From Bacteroidales bacterium (GTDB lineage Bacteria > Bacteroidota > Bacteroidia > Bacteroidales > UBA932): a DNA stretch of 64,000 nucleotides. How positions within the stretch are numbered: position 1 is the stretch's first letter; each line of letters opens with the position of its first letter. This document shows, piece by piece, positions 8,745 to 17,053 of the stretch. A model generated the notes under the pieces. That model did no database searches. It was not told where the DNA came from and saw only the letters and a list, made by a program, of their open reading frames with translations. The stretch covers positions 1 through 64,000 of the forward strand of contig JAFRPW010000008.1 in assembly GCA_017428945.1 (NCBI GenBank), read 5' to 3'. The position numbers and the translations under genes are program-made.

Positions 8745-9979
8745 TATCCGCCGTACTTGCCAGCGAAGAGGACGGCACCGGTGCTGCTTTCCGTGATGAG
8801 ATAGAGGAATGGATGGTCGGCATGGAAGACAACGTGGTCATCGGGGCCAGCATCCGTCAACTTCCCAAACCCTGCGCTTGACACAACTGCGGCCTCGGAG
8901 CCCTCCTCATCGACCTTTATAATGGCGTCCTGCTGGACGAAGCGGAGGCTTTCCGCATAATCTGACAGGGCCTTGAAATCAGCGTTGGCCCGGTCGAAGG
9001 CAAGTGGCATCCCCATTCCGGAGAGGATGTCGTTGAGGTTGATGCGGAACTTGGTTTCGAACTTGGGAAGCCAGAGGTCCACTTCGCAGGTGACCATACT
9101 GCCGCGTACTTCTTCCCAGCTGGCGGTTGTCAGGTATTCTGTTATATCGGAAACGGTGTGTCCGCCGGTTGGAAGCAGGGCAATCATGGAGAAGACGCTG
9201 TTTCCGTATGGTATCTTTACGATTTGGAAAACGTCGTTGTCCTGGTACTGGTATTTCTTCTCCTGCTTCATCATCTTAACCTTTGACTTGGCGCCGGACT
9301 CATCGGTAAAATCTTCGTCTGTAGTAACAGACTTTTTGAATTTTTCTTTCCACTCGCTCTTGAAATACATGGCGTTGAGAAGGTATGCCAGCATTTCCGG
9401 GTCAACTTTGTCAAGGACTTTGGGTATCATGCCGCCGGTGTGTTTGGAACACCACCCGTTAATAGTATTGAGGGAACCGGCCCCGTCGGAGAAGTCCAGG
9501 TTGGCGACCTCTGCCTGGTAGTATCGGCTTACATTGCTTACGTATGTCTCCTTCAGGGGCCAGCCATCGTCCACGAAGATGGCGTTGGCAATGTTTAGTT
9601 TGGTCTTCTTGTCCATGGAAGGCAGTTGTTGCAACATGGACAGGCAGTACTCGTTTACGGCATCCACCTCTCCGGCGCCGTATCCGAGGACATCGCATAT
9701 TTGTCCAGCAGTCTGGCCTTGAGCACCATTGAGAATCATGCCAAGGAGGAACTGCATGCTGAGCGGGGAGATTATGTAATTGCCTTTAGTTGCGTCGTTT
9801 ATCCGGTCTATGAAGTTGAAGGTGAAGACCTCTCCTTCGCGGACGAACTGCTGGGACTTGGTAGTGAGGTCCATCCTTTTGTAGGGATTGTTTTTTAAAT
9901 CATCCCCGCCAATCTTGCCGCAGGAAATTCCTGTTGCGAGGAGCGCAGCAACAGCTGCAAATATACTTATCTTACGCAT
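8744..9979 (-). CDS. serpin (serine/cysteine protease inhibitor), lipoprotein
   Basis: About 411 residues from the ATG at 9979. That start gives MRKISIFAAVAALLATGISC, a clean SPII signal; the 10-codon longer frame does not begin with it. The whole serpin fold is visible: FIDRINDATKGNYIISPLSM, LNIANAIFVDDGWPL, YFKSEWKEKF, and the C-terminal FHADHPFLYLITESSTGAVLFAGK. The hinge (DEEGSEAAVVSSA) has the small-residue pattern of inhibitory serpins, so a suicide-substrate inhibitor is expected; the reactive loop follows (GFGKLTDAGPDD). Bacterial serpins in the gut are thought to protect against host or microbial proteases. It is coupled to the downstream lipoprotein gene. Confidence 0.93.
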   Translation of the reverse strand: MRKISIFAAVAALLATGISCGKIGGDDLKNNPYKRMDLTTKSQQFVREGEVFTFNFIDRINDATKGNYIISPLSMQFLLGMILNGAQGQTAGQICDVLGYGAGEVDAVNEYCLSMLQQLPSMDKKTKLNIANAIFVDDGWPLKETYVSNVSRYYQAEVANLDFSDGAGSLNTINGWCSKHTGGMIPKVLDKVDPEMLAYLLNAMYFKSEWKEKFKKSVTTDEDFTDESGAKSKVKMMKQEKKYQYQDNDVFQIVKIPYGNSVFSMIALLPTGGHTVSDITEYLTTASWEEVRGSMVTCEVDLWLPKFETKFRINLNDILSGMGMPLAFDRANADFKALSDYAESLRFVQQDAIIKVDEEGSEAAVVSSAGFGKLTDAGPDDHVVFHADHPFLYLITESSTGAVLFAGKYGG

Positions 9980-10015
9980 AACGTTTGTTTTTTCATATAA
10001 ATCCCGCAATTCCTG

Positions 10016-10180
10016 TTATCTTGCTTTAAAAACCCAGGCTTCCAACTCCTTCTTGGATGCGCCGTTCAGCAGTTTCCCTTCCTTCCAGTTAATGTCCGTT
10101 TTAGGGACTGTGGTTTTGCCTTTCCGGCTGAAGCCGTGAGATTCTTGTATACAAAACAATCTTGGAAGATTGAAATTCTT
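10016..10180 (-). pseudogene. short coding-like remnant of unknown family
   Basis: The minus strand is open from a stop at 10181-10183 to a stop at 10016-10018 and reads ...RLFCIQESHGFSRKGKTTV, continuing into KTDINWKEGKLLNGASKKELEAWVF. The composition is protein-like but there is no ATG, so I take it as the 3' end of a decayed gene. Its 5' part coincides with the tandem palindromes at 10154-10206. It is not assigned to a family. Confidence 0.35.
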
Positions 10181-10206
10181 TTAAAAAACAATCTTGGAAG
10201 ATTGAA
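10154..10206. repeat. tandem 21-bp repeat, each unit a 16-bp palindrome
   Basis: The unit AAACAATCTTGGAAGATTGAA occurs at 10154-10174 and 10186-10206, a period of 32 bp. Each contains CAATCTT-GG-AAGATTG, a perfect palindrome. The pair lies between the serpin start (9979) and the PIN gene end (10315). Confidence 0.85.
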
Positions 10207-10314
10207 CGAAAGGGAAGTTAGTCCCCAGAGGAGAACTTTTACTTATTTAAATAAAACAGGTAATTACCAGACCGATCCATGTTAAGATTTTATATACTAT
10301 TTTCATTTTCATTT

Positions 10315-10773
10315 TCATACAGTTTTAGTTCTTTTTTTTGATGCCATTTCAAGGAATTCTTTTGGTGATACGACCGGAATTCGCTCCGGCGTGTTCTGGT
10401 AGTTATTTAATAGTTTCAAATCTCCGGTAATGAACCATGAACAGTCATTGTCTTCTGCACATAGTATTTGTTCGTGGTCTTCAAAATCCACCGGTTCTGC
10501 CCAGATGGCCTCGTCAGCGTTTGCAGGTTTGATTGTTACAAGCTTTACTATCTTGAGAAGTTGTTTTACCTGTTCGTAGAATAGTTTTCTGTTATTTTCA
10601 CCAAATTTTGTCTGTGTATAGGCAATGTCGGTCAGTGATTGGACAGAAAAGATACCGGTTAGCCTTGAGTTTTTTTCTATGGCGTTCAGTATCTTTATTG
10701 AATATGGATAATTTGTGCGGGATGGTCCCACCAAAACATCCATTATGATGTTTGTGTCAAGGTATATTTTCAT
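10315..10773 (-). CDS. PIN-domain toxin (VapC-type ribonuclease)
   Basis: 152 residues. The PIN fold opens MKIYLDTNIIMDVLVG (first Asp in LDTN), with further acidic residues in SLTDIAY, PVDFEDHEQILCAEDNDCSWFITGDLKLL, matching the Mg-binding Asp set of PIN nucleases that cut RNA. It overlaps the upstream antitoxin gene by 4 nt (ATGA), as is typical for type II toxin-antitoxin pairs. A short (ATTTTC)n run lies just past its end. Confidence 0.88.
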   Translation of the reverse strand: MKIYLDTNIIMDVLVGPSRTNYPYSIKILNAIEKNSRLTGIFSVQSLTDIAYTQTKFGENNRKLFYEQVKQLLKIVKLVTIKPANADEAIWAEPVDFEDHEQILCAEDNDCSWFITGDLKLLNNYQNTPERIPVVSPKEFLEMASKKRTKTV

Positions 10774-11036
10774 AATCCGAAAACTGAAGCAAGCCTAGGG
10801 TCTGATTCAAGTTCCTCCTGGGGTGGGACGATTATTGTTCCTGCCATGGAAAGAAGCGCAGGACTTATCTTATCGTCCGGATCAATGTAAGGAATGTCGT
10901 TGTTTACGTCTTTCGTCAATAGATATTGAACATATGCATTGAACGAGATTCCATGATTTCTTGCCCTTTTTTTAAGCTGGATAATTAGATTTTCAGGAAG
11001 ACGTATTCCTGTTTGTATTTGTTTTTGTGTGTTCAT
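10770..11036 (-). CDS. ribbon-helix-helix-type antitoxin for PIN toxin
   Basis: 88 residues. The N-terminal RHH motif (TGIRLPENLIIQLKKRARNH, then GISFNAYVQYLL) is a CopG/Arc-type DNA-binding fold. The acidic, proline-rich C-terminus (IPYIDPDDKISPAL) fits a toxin-binding tail. It is encoded first in the pair and overlaps the toxin by 4 nt. A Bacteroidota -7 box (TATATTTG, 11053-11060 on the minus strand) sits 17 bp upstream, so autoregulation at this site is likely. Confidence 0.85.
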   Translation of the reverse strand: MNTQKQIQTGIRLPENLIIQLKKRARNHGISFNAYVQYLLTKDVNNDIPYIDPDDKISPALLSMAGTIIVPPQEELESDPRLASVFGL

Positions 11037-11052
11037 TTTTGTCTTGTTTTTG

Positions 11053-11060
11053 CAAATATA
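11053..11060 (-). promoter_or_regulatory. -7 box of toxin-antitoxin operon
   Basis: CAAATATA on the plus strand, i.e. TATATTTG reading toward the antitoxin gene, followed by GC as in the Bacteroidota consensus TAnnTTTG. Confidence 0.6.
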
Positions 11061-11187
11061 TTATTAAATGTTATCATTTCAAAGAAAATGACAACATATC
11101 ATGATGTTTTCATGGTAATTTTTGGTCAATAAAGTATTCTTCCCCTTGACAAGTCAGAGAGAGAACGTGTTTCTATGCGCCTGGATG

Positions 11188-11586
11188 TTATCCTAACATT
11201 TTCCGGTTTTTTTCTATTCCGTTCCTTTTCTGTATTTCGTCGGGGTGGATATAGAGGTTGAGAGTCGTGTTTACGTTCGAATGTCCCAGGAGTTCCGAGA
11301 CTGTCTTGTAGTCGCATTTTGTGGTTATTGCACGGGAGGCGAACGTGTGTCTGAGTCCATGGAACCGTATCGGCATTATGCCGGTTTCCCTGATTATTTT
11401 GTTGAAGTGGTTCCTGAGTACCCTTGTGTTTGTCGGTTGAGACGAGTTGTCGACAATGTAGTTGTTTTCCGGGGAATACTTTTTTATCGGTCGTATTATA
11501 GATACTATTTCCCAGGGAAGAGGAAGAGTCCTTTCTGATGACGGGATTTTCGGAGAAGTAATGTCCGACCGAAAGAGTCGCGCCAT
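11188..11586 (-). pseudogene. tyrosine recombinase C-terminal stump
   Basis: About 130 residues covering only the catalytic half of a phage-type integrase: FHGLRHTFASRA (H-x-x-R), LLGHSNVNTTLNLYIHPDE (H, then nucleophile Tyr). The region before SDITSPKIPSSERTLPLPWE, including the first Arg and the core-binding domain, is missing. The open frame runs into a 20-bp palindrome at 11591-11610, which marks the break. It is unlikely to be functional. Confidence 0.8.
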
Positions 11587-11590
11587 TCCT

Positions 11591-11610
11591 CCCACGGTTG
11601 AAACCGTGGG
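11591..11610. repeat. 20-bp palindrome between integrase stump and peptidase gene
   Basis: CCCACGGTT-GA-AACCGTGGG, two perfect 9-bp arms with a 2-nt centre. It lies 22 bp past the stop of the M64-like gene and could terminate it, although there is no clear T-run. It also marks the truncation point of the integrase fragment. Confidence 0.7.
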
Positions 11611-11631
11611 CTATCTGGCGTTATTGTCGTA

Positions 11632-13758
11632 TTAATATGGGAGGTGATTGTTTATCACGTCGTATTCAAGGAACATCTGCCATGTCTGCTCGTCATCACT
11701 GTCTATGTCGTATTTACCGCCTTCGTACTGTGATGCATAATGGATGTTTTTGAATATGGCGTATCTGGATGGAGAATCAAAGTACATATACTTTTGTCTA
11801 TCTCCCATTATAGAGTCTGGTGACGGATACAGGCCGTTTTCGTTTTCGTAGATTCCTACTCGGTTTTTATACTGTTCATATTCAAAGAACCTTTTCCAGG
11901 GAACATTGTCTGCGTTTTCCTTAGGGCAAGCGTTGGGCCGGTTAGTTCTTATTTTTGTTTTATTCCCTTCTATATATTGGTCTTTCAGGTTACCAATGGC
12001 GTGGCCCATTTCATGAGTTATGGAGTTAGCTATCGAATACATTCTTTTTTGGCATAAAGAAATATATGTATCGAATGGAAAACCACCCTTACATCCTGCC
12101 CTTATTTCAGTCCAATCTGGATCAAGGTCAATCTCATTGATTCTTATTGACATTTTCCAGTGCTGCTCTCCGTCATCTTCTATCCATTCTACGTCTCCCA
12201 GTTCTCCTTCGGTGTTGATATCCTTTGCAACTATCTGTACATGATAGATGTCAAAGTATCCCCTGAGTGACTTGAAGGGCTCGTAGCTGAAGAGGGTATC
12301 CATCTGGGCATTTGCGTATTCTTCCGCGGCACCGGATTCGTAATCCTTATCAAGGAATCCCCAGGAATAAAGGAAAAGGTGTATGCCTTTACCTTCAGTA
12401 TGCTTTTGTATTGTCTTTACTCCATTGTGGGAGAAATCTTCCGAACTGTAATACTTTGCCAGATTTATTCTTGTACCAGCATACTTGGGATATTTGCATT
12501 CAAACGAAGGTCCGGCATAGCATCCGCTGATATTTACAACCTTTTTCAACGGATTATCGAGACAATTGATTTTCTTCAGATTTGAATATGCAGAGATATC
12601 ATCCAACCAGACCACTTCAATATTGTTATTTGAACAGTCCAGTTCCTCAATCTTTTTGAAATACTCCAGTCCGTCGAGGTTATTGACGTTCTTTCCTGAG
12701 ATATCGAGTACCTTGACGGCCAGGGCCTCTTCATAGGAGATTTCTCCGTCATTGTCCTTATCGGCCACGGCAAGGCAGGCGTTTTTCATTTCCCAGTCTG
12801 TGAAAGGTATGCATCCTTCCTTTGCCTGAGGGCCGAGGGTTGTCTGGGTTACGGTGATGACCCTGGGAGTCATCTTCCCGGAGTTTTCACCTATATACAA
12901 CTTAGCGACGATATCGCTGCCGGTGTGGTTTTCTTCCGTTGAGGCGACGGAGTTCCCAGAAAGAACGAATGGAACGTTCTCTTCGAGAGTCAGCGTCACT
13001 TCATATTCAGGAATGTCCGTATTGACCGTATAAGTGACATCCATCCTGCTCCCGGCATTGCCGTCAAGGACGATGTCGGAGGCGGTTACGTCAAAGTAAT
13101 ATGTCTTTGCCTTGATGTTGTAGATGGATTTGTTGGTTCCGTCGGTTATGGTGACGGAACCGGTTGCTGTAGTTCTGGCTTCGTCAGGGAAAACCGCCTT
13201 GGCCGTACCTTCTCCGGTGGTTTCGTTGATGTCGGCTATTGTGATGCACCCTTCTGCGGAGACGGAAATCTTGTCCAGTCCCCTGCCTTTTTTTATGATG
13301 GAGAAACCTATCTCCTCTTCTTCGCCCGGATAGCCGCTGATCTCTGTTTCCTTTTCAAGGGAGAGGGTGACGGCGTTCTGGTATTTCAGCTCGACGGACT
13401 CATTGTTGGTGAAAGTGACGGTGCAGGTTTCCTCGGAGTCGTCAATCTTCTTTATGTTCTCATTCTTGACGGAGATTTCTTTCCAGGCGTCCTTGTCGGT
13501 GTCGAAATAGAACACCGCAGCTTCCGCCGTTGAGGTATAGCCGTTGAACTCACAGGCTTTGCCGGCCTCTATGAGAAGGGTTACGTCTGCGGGTGTCTGG
13601 CTTGCGGGCGGATTGGTGTTCTGTCCGTTGTTGTTTCCGGTCTTGCCATTATCGATGGGGGTAATGTCAATCTCAACGGGTTTTTTGCAGGAGTGGAATG
13701 CGCTCATTGCGGCCAGCAGCGTCAGGGCCGCAAGAATGGTGTATATATATCTTTTCAT
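11632..13758 (-). CDS. M64-type (IgA-peptidase-like) metallopeptidase lipoprotein
   Basis: 708 residues. SPII signal MKRYIYTILAALTLLAAMSAF, then HSC with the lipobox Cys. The N-terminal half (about 60-310) is a set of beta-rich Ig-like domains. An EF-hand-like loop follows (ADKDNDGEISYEEA), then a short leucine-rich stretch (LDGLEYFKKIEELDCSNNNI). The C-terminal half has the M64 pattern: YANAQMDTLFSYEPFKSLR with YFDIYHVQIV, and the zinc motif THEMGHAIGNLKDQY, close to the family HExxHxxGxLxDEY form. M64 members are secreted peptidases, some cleaving IgA; the substrate here is unknown. It is a single gene with a palindrome just past its end. Confidence 0.82.
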   Translation of the reverse strand: MKRYIYTILAALTLLAAMSAFHSCKKPVEIDITPIDNGKTGNNNGQNTNPPASQTPADVTLLIEAGKACEFNGYTSTAEAAVFYFDTDKDAWKEISVKNENIKKIDDSEETCTVTFTNNESVELKYQNAVTLSLEKETEISGYPGEEEEIGFSIIKKGRGLDKISVSAEGCITIADINETTGEGTAKAVFPDEARTTATGSVTITDGTNKSIYNIKAKTYYFDVTASDIVLDGNAGSRMDVTYTVNTDIPEYEVTLTLEENVPFVLSGNSVASTEENHTGSDIVAKLYIGENSGKMTPRVITVTQTTLGPQAKEGCIPFTDWEMKNACLAVADKDNDGEISYEEALAVKVLDISGKNVNNLDGLEYFKKIEELDCSNNNIEVVWLDDISAYSNLKKINCLDNPLKKVVNISGCYAGPSFECKYPKYAGTRINLAKYYSSEDFSHNGVKTIQKHTEGKGIHLFLYSWGFLDKDYESGAAEEYANAQMDTLFSYEPFKSLRGYFDIYHVQIVAKDINTEGELGDVEWIEDDGEQHWKMSIRINEIDLDPDWTEIRAGCKGGFPFDTYISLCQKRMYSIANSITHEMGHAIGNLKDQYIEGNKTKIRTNRPNACPKENADNVPWKRFFEYEQYKNRVGIYENENGLYPSPDSIMGDRQKYMYFDSPSRYAIFKNIHYASQYEGGKYDIDSDDEQTWQMFLEYDVINNHLPY

Positions 13759-13838
13759 TGTATTATGCAGTCCTCCTCGGGGAAATCATGTCTATGTGGT
13801 GGGGAGCAGTTGCCCCATATGTTATGACAGTGGGATAA

Positions 13839-15623
13839 TTAGAACTCGCTCTGTGTAAATACAAGAATCAATTCACCTAATCTATTGACATAACCAGTGG
13901 GGACATCAGAACCATCGGAAGCGCGAGTTTGTGTGATTTCATCAGAGAAAGGTTTGGAATCTTTTAATTCCCATCCATTATTATGCGAATAAGTAAAGCC
14001 ATCAGCCCAAAGTGTATGACTGGTGTGATTCACAATACTATTATCACGAATCGAGTGATTACCAGACATGACGAATGGTGAGCTATTTAATTCTGAATCA
14101 ACAAGTTTTGCGAAAAGGTCATTAGTAATAGCAATGGCATATCCGTCCCAAAAGTCTGTCAAATAGCGCGCTTCATACTTGACGGTACCATTCTTGTCAA
14201 TAAAAGCATCGTAATAACTATAGTTATCGGCGCGCTTTTTTATTACCGCAAATCCATTATGAAAGTCTTTAGGCTCTTTAGTAAATACTGGATTGATTAC
14301 GTATTTGCCCTTTGTATCGATATAACCCCATAGAAGCTGTTCCCCGTCTAAAATGGCTACTGCAGCTAAGCCGTCGCTGAAATCGTGAGCGTAGACGAAA
14401 CTTGGAGCGATAGAGACCAAGTTGTTTTCATTCATGTAACCAAATTTGCCGGTATTGAAATCTTGAAACAATCTTCTGTTATCATGTAGTTTATGAGGAA
14501 GAAATCCTGATTCTTTATCAATAAGGCCACTTGCACCAGCAAGAATACCAGGCACTTTTGATCCCTTATTAACATCATAGTAATAAAAACCGTTAAAGAT
14601 ATAAGGATACTTTGGGTTTTGACTTTTTATAAAGCTCGGCAATACGAGAAGGTTGTCAACAATCCCGGCTGGCACTTTGTTAGTAGAGACGGATAATTCA
14701 GATACTCCCAATTGCTTAATAGTGTTACCAAGAGTATCAATGATAACAAATTTGTTTCCTTCTAATTTGGCCACGGCTTTTCCTTTTGAATACACAGGGA
14801 TAAGTGTCGGCTTCCAAGAAGAAGCCTCGGTTCGGAAAGACCCTAATTCCTTGCCCTGTCGGTTGTAGATGTGGCAACGACCGGTTTTGGTCTCCACTAC
14901 GCTCATATACCCATCCTGATAATCCCCAAGTTTAAGTGTGGAAAGATCGATTACACTAACGGTCTTTGTTGCTGGGGTCTTATGGACGCTATAAAGGGGA
15001 TTCTCTTTCCGAATTCGTTTCTGCGGGTTGACAAATAGACCAGTTATTGGATCTACTGTGGGGGCGGGGTGGTCTTTAATCAATGCTTCAACTTCGGATT
15101 TTGCCTTGTCCCAAGGCAACTCTTTTGTCGAGAAATAGAACCTTACGGTATTACCAGTATCATCAATTCCTTCAATTGCCGAATCAAGCCATACGGATTT
15201 ATTTGCTTGGGAATAACGGAGGACAGATTCATCATTAAGCATGCATACGACAGTGAGTGTTTTATGATTATTGGAATCAGTCACCCATCCTGAATCATTG
15301 ATTATGTGTAAAGATGCCCAGGAGATGTAACCTGTTTTTCCAGGGACAATGGTTGATAACCTGATATCATTGTCCATTGGGAAAGATAAGAAAAGAATCC
15401 ATTGAGAGTCCCTGCCGTCTGTTACAATAGCCAAATTATGTTTCAATTGCCAAGAACGATTATAAACAGGTGAGAAATAGTCGTTAGAGCAATACCAAAC
15501 CAGACCATCGGGATCCACTGTTTTTTCCCCTGAAACAATGCTATTAAAATGGGTTTGACTAAAAGATGAGATACTAAGTAGGATGCAGACCGCCGTAATG
15601 ACAATACGTTTTAATGTAAACAT
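13839..15623 (-). CDS. secreted WG-repeat-like protein
   Basis: 594 residues from the ATG at 15623, which gives the signal peptide MFTLKRIVITAVCILLSISS with cleavage after FSQ. The open frame runs 59 codons further upstream, but that stretch lies in a folded leader, so it is excluded. The C-terminal half holds repeats of the WG type: GKFGYMNENNLVSIAPSFVYA, LLWGYIDTKGKYVINPVF, and the weaker FIDKNGTVKYEARY and GYVNRLGELILVF. The N-terminal part (about 25-190) is an unrecognised domain. WG repeats form beta-propeller-like or solenoid surfaces of unknown ligand. Transcribed alone behind a long leader. Confidence 0.75.
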   Translation of the reverse strand: MFTLKRIVITAVCILLSISSFSQTHFNSIVSGEKTVDPDGLVWYCSNDYFSPVYNRSWQLKHNLAIVTDGRDSQWILFLSFPMDNDIRLSTIVPGKTGYISWASLHIINDSGWVTDSNNHKTLTVVCMLNDESVLRYSQANKSVWLDSAIEGIDDTGNTVRFYFSTKELPWDKAKSEVEALIKDHPAPTVDPITGLFVNPQKRIRKENPLYSVHKTPATKTVSVIDLSTLKLGDYQDGYMSVVETKTGRCHIYNRQGKELGSFRTEASSWKPTLIPVYSKGKAVAKLEGNKFVIIDTLGNTIKQLGVSELSVSTNKVPAGIVDNLLVLPSFIKSQNPKYPYIFNGFYYYDVNKGSKVPGILAGASGLIDKESGFLPHKLHDNRRLFQDFNTGKFGYMNENNLVSIAPSFVYAHDFSDGLAAVAILDGEQLLWGYIDTKGKYVINPVFTKEPKDFHNGFAVIKKRADNYSYYDAFIDKNGTVKYEARYLTDFWDGYAIAITNDLFAKLVDSELNSSPFVMSGNHSIRDNSIVNHTSHTLWADGFTYSHNNGWELKDSKPFSDEITQTRASDGSDVPTGYVNRLGELILVFTQSEF

Positions 15624-15629
15624 GGGTTC

Positions 15630-15900
15630 TTGTGCCAATGCGCTGCCGCTCCCCGCAGCAAATAAATACAAAAGTGTGGAGCCGTTTCGCTTCCACCAGT
15701 CCGCGGTTCTGGAAAAACCTTGAGAGAATGAAAGACGACCTAAACTCCACACTCGCGGATATGAGGAGCCCCGGAAGGGGACTGCAACAATACCATGCAC
15801 GAGCGGAGTGTCTTAGTCGTTGCCTTCTCAGTTTAAAATTTTCCAGATTTCGGACTGGGCAACGCGAAAACACTTTCGCTTATTTTAGTGACCATGTGGT
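15630..15900 (-). ncRNA. long folded 5' leader or embedded RNA upstream of WG-repeat gene
   Basis: On the minus strand a TATATTTG box at about 15906-15913 would start a leader of about 270 nt before the ATG at 15623. Complementary arms seen: CGTTGCC/GGCAACG (15858-15864 with 15818-15824), enclosing CCAG/CTGG (15855-15858 with 15843-15846); CCCC-TTCC-GGGG near 15770-15781; GTGTGGAG/CTCCACAC (15745-15752 with 15674-15681), enclosing a GC-rich domain; and GCTGC/GCAGC (about 15643-15660). This ordered series is unlikely in ordinary spacer. I do not recognise the family. Confidence 0.45.
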
Positions 15901-15959
15901 CATCGCAAATATAGCTATTTTTTGTGGAGTTTTGGTCGTCCGGGTAGAAAATAAGAACA

Positions 15960-16130
15960 CTACGGTTTACTTGTAGTCATCAGCTGCCGTCTGGCTGCTT
16001 CTTGGTTCCTGAGACACTGTGCTACGAACTGCTCGTTGGTCAGGGGATGCTTGGCCATTTCTTCCACCTCCCTCATGCAGGCCTCTTCGTACTTCCGGTG
16101 GGATTCATTGATGTAGGTTCTTTCTGCCAT
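15960..16130 (-). CDS. small unknown protein
   Basis: 56 residues from the ATG at 16130 (MAERTYINESHRKYEEACMR). It is charged and predicted mostly helical, with no signal peptide. The longer frame to 16217 starts in a low-complexity run and is disfavoured. It lies 130 bp past the first metallophosphoesterase in the same direction and may be its operon partner. No family recognised. Confidence 0.5.
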   Translation of the reverse strand: MAERTYINESHRKYEEACMREVEEMAKHPLTNEQFVAQCLRNQEAARRQLMTTSKP

Positions 16131-16259
16131 ATTTTGATGTGTTTTTTGGGTTTTTTGGTTTGCGTGTAATAATACGGCCTTGCCGGGAAAAAGTTTCACG
16201 TCAACTTGTCGATTCACTATTCATAGTCCTTCCATCGATAATATCATGGTCTGTATTTG

Positions 16260-17027
16260 TCAGCCAAGGTCTACGGCACGGTCCCCTGAGAAATACTTAA
16301 TATATTCTCCGTATGACACATAGCCTATCTGGTTGGACGCCATCCGGGTGTTGCCTATGATGGTTTCAATGCTCCTATGCGAGTGGCCGTACACCCACAG
16401 GTCGATACCGGAAGACTCAATGTAATCCGTCAGATCTACCGTGAAGCCATTTTCGAGGTTGGAGTTCCGGAACTCCGGTGCCACTAAGAACCTGCTGGGA
16501 ACATGGTGGGTGACGACGACCTTGTGTTTGGCCTTGCTTGCCGCAATGCCCGCCTTGATGAAGGCAAGGTCTCGCTCGTGCAGCGCGTTGTATGCGGTTG
16601 CAGTGAACGGCTTTTCATTGTACTTGATGAGGGCGAAGTCGCTCATTCCCTTCCTGAGCGTGAGCCATTTGCTCATGGGAATATGGGACCAAAGCGTTGA
16701 GAGAATGAACTCTGTGTCGTCCACCACCACGCTGTCGTTTTCGTACATGGTGACATTGTCTCTCAAATGCATACTCCAAGTGTCTGGATACATGCCGATA
16801 TCGTTGTGGTAATACTCGTGGTTGCCGGGGATGAGGAAGGTCTCCCGGTAGTTTTTGGAGCACCAATCGAAGAAGCGGTGACGCTTGTAATCTTCGAATT
16901 CAATCAATGGCAAGGTGTCTCCGGCCAGCACAAGGACATCCCCAGCAACCTTGAAAGGCCCCCGGGCAAGGAACACCGAGTTGTCGTAGAACTCCAGGTG
17001 CAGGTCAGATGCGTATTGTATAATCAT
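16260..17027 (-). CDS. calcineurin-like metallophosphoesterase
   Basis: 255 residues with every metal-binding motif of the fold: ASDLHLEF (D-x-H), VLAGDTL (GD), IPGNHEYYH (GNHE), VVTHHVPS (H) and VYGHSHRS (GHxH). It is cytoplasmic with no signal peptide. The substrate is unknown; close family members act on phosphodiesters or nucleotides. It follows a second metallophosphoesterase by 26 bp in the same direction, so the two are probably one transcript and may work on successive products or on different substrates of one pathway. Confidence 0.88.
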   Translation of the reverse strand: MIIQYASDLHLEFYDNSVFLARGPFKVAGDVLVLAGDTLPLIEFEDYKRHRFFDWCSKNYRETFLIPGNHEYYHNDIGMYPDTWSMHLRDNVTMYENDSVVVDDTEFILSTLWSHIPMSKWLTLRKGMSDFALIKYNEKPFTATAYNALHERDLAFIKAGIAASKAKHKVVVTHHVPSRFLVAPEFRNSNLENGFTVDLTDYIESSGIDLWVYGHSHRSIETIIGNTRMASNQIGYVSYGEYIKYFSGDRAVDLG

Positions 17028-17053
17028 GTTCTTGACAAATGATGTCGATTGAC

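Noticed and set aside
10295-10320. (ATTTTC)n run as a phase-variation tract
   Set aside because: Only three full units, and it lies at the 3' end of the PIN gene rather than in a promoter or 5' coding region.
15624-15800. N-terminal extension of the WG-repeat protein
   Set aside because: A signal peptide begins exactly at the ATG 15623; the extension lies in the leader RNA and is Trp/Ser-rich without any domain.
15632-15976. Plus-strand 114-residue frame
   Set aside because: Its residues follow the stems of the folded leader on the other strand, and it matches no protein pattern.
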